Assembly: GCA_035489435.1 (NCBI GenBank)
Contig: DATHKG010000039.1
Length of the DNA stretch: 64,000 nt
Direction: 5' to 3' (one strand)
DNA from: DATHKG01 sp035489435
Lineage (GTDB): Bacteria > Bacteroidota > Bacteroidia > Chitinophagales > Chitinophagaceae
Part shown: positions 63,950 through 64,000 of the stretch, piece after piece
Layout of the letters: every line of letters begins with the position of its first letter
How positions within the stretch are numbered: position 1 is the stretch's first letter
Made by a program: the position numbers and the translations under genes
The notes under the pieces: generated by a model
What the model was told of the DNA's origin: nothing
What the model saw: only the letters and a program-made list of their open reading frames with translations
Database searches by the model: none

Positions 63950-64000
63950 AGAATCTTTATCATTTACCGAATTCTTCATTTTTCAGTATCCGGTTTCCGG

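Noticed and set aside
1..64000. tRNA, rRNA, CRISPR arrays, insertion sequences or prophage
   Set aside because: No matching conserved arms, repeats, transposase or phage proteins were seen by reading; a dedicated covariance-model search was not possible.

Overview
The window is typical of a Bacteroidota chromosome, most likely a soil or freshwater member of the Chitinophagaceae or a close relative (inferred from gene content, not from a marker gene). Supporting signs are two SusC/SusD outer-membrane pairs with TonB plug domains, many lipoproteins and secreted proteins with short N-terminal signals, a LytTR regulator, a 7TMR-DISM kinase, a giant alpha-2-macroglobulin-like protein carrying a TonB plug, and start codons mostly without Shine-Dalgarno sequences. 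I saw no rRNA, tRNA, CRISPR array, insertion sequence or phage gene.

1-9.4 kb is an accessory, conflict-type region. It holds the 3' part of a CHAT-protease gene with a C-terminal TPR module, two genes with a nucleoside-deoxyribosyltransferase-like (DRHyd-type) head and a similar TPR module, a lipoprotein built from a tandem duplication, a small secreted protein, and a cholesterol-dependent-cytolysin-like (CDC-like) pore former without a signal peptide. The combination of a CHAT protease, nucleotide-processing-like sensors and an unexported pore former suggests an immune or cell-suicide island. This is the most interesting part of the window, although the functional link is inferred.

9.4-14.4 kb holds a tightly coupled LytTR regulator / lipoprotein / TPR histidine kinase operon, a membrane protein of unknown function and a degenerate kinase-like protein. 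14.6-20.9 kb holds a membrane protein with two related domains, a DyP-type heme peroxidase and a 7TMR-DISM sensor kinase on the plus strand, followed by a NarL-type regulator on the minus strand. 21.4-29.2 kb has a PepSY-like secreted protein, a zinc alcohol dehydrogenase and the 1974-residue A2M/TonB-plug protein.

29.3-39.2 kb is a divergent nutrient locus. A symporter, DapA/NanA-family aldolase and Asp-box 'sialidase-like' operon runs leftward, and SusC-SusD-CutC runs rightward. 39.3-41.8 kb encodes an amino-acid permease and a DmpA-type aminopeptidase. 41.9-46.9 kb holds small envelope genes (PepSY-like, beta-barrel, RDD and others) and a secreted protein of unrecognised family. 47.0-47.3 kb is a scar of two broken genes.

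47.5-63.9 kb is a second glycan locus, all on the minus strand. It has a fucose-permease/NagP-type transporter with a GH20 hexosaminidase (ending in a terminator), then an MFS transporter, SusC, SusD, a TIM-barrel isomerase, a ThuA / PQQ-type sugar dehydrogenase / cytochrome c multidomain protein, a Tat-exported TIM-barrel protein and an AraC regulator. Together these look suited to binding, hydrolysing and partly oxidising amino-sugar-containing or modified glycans.
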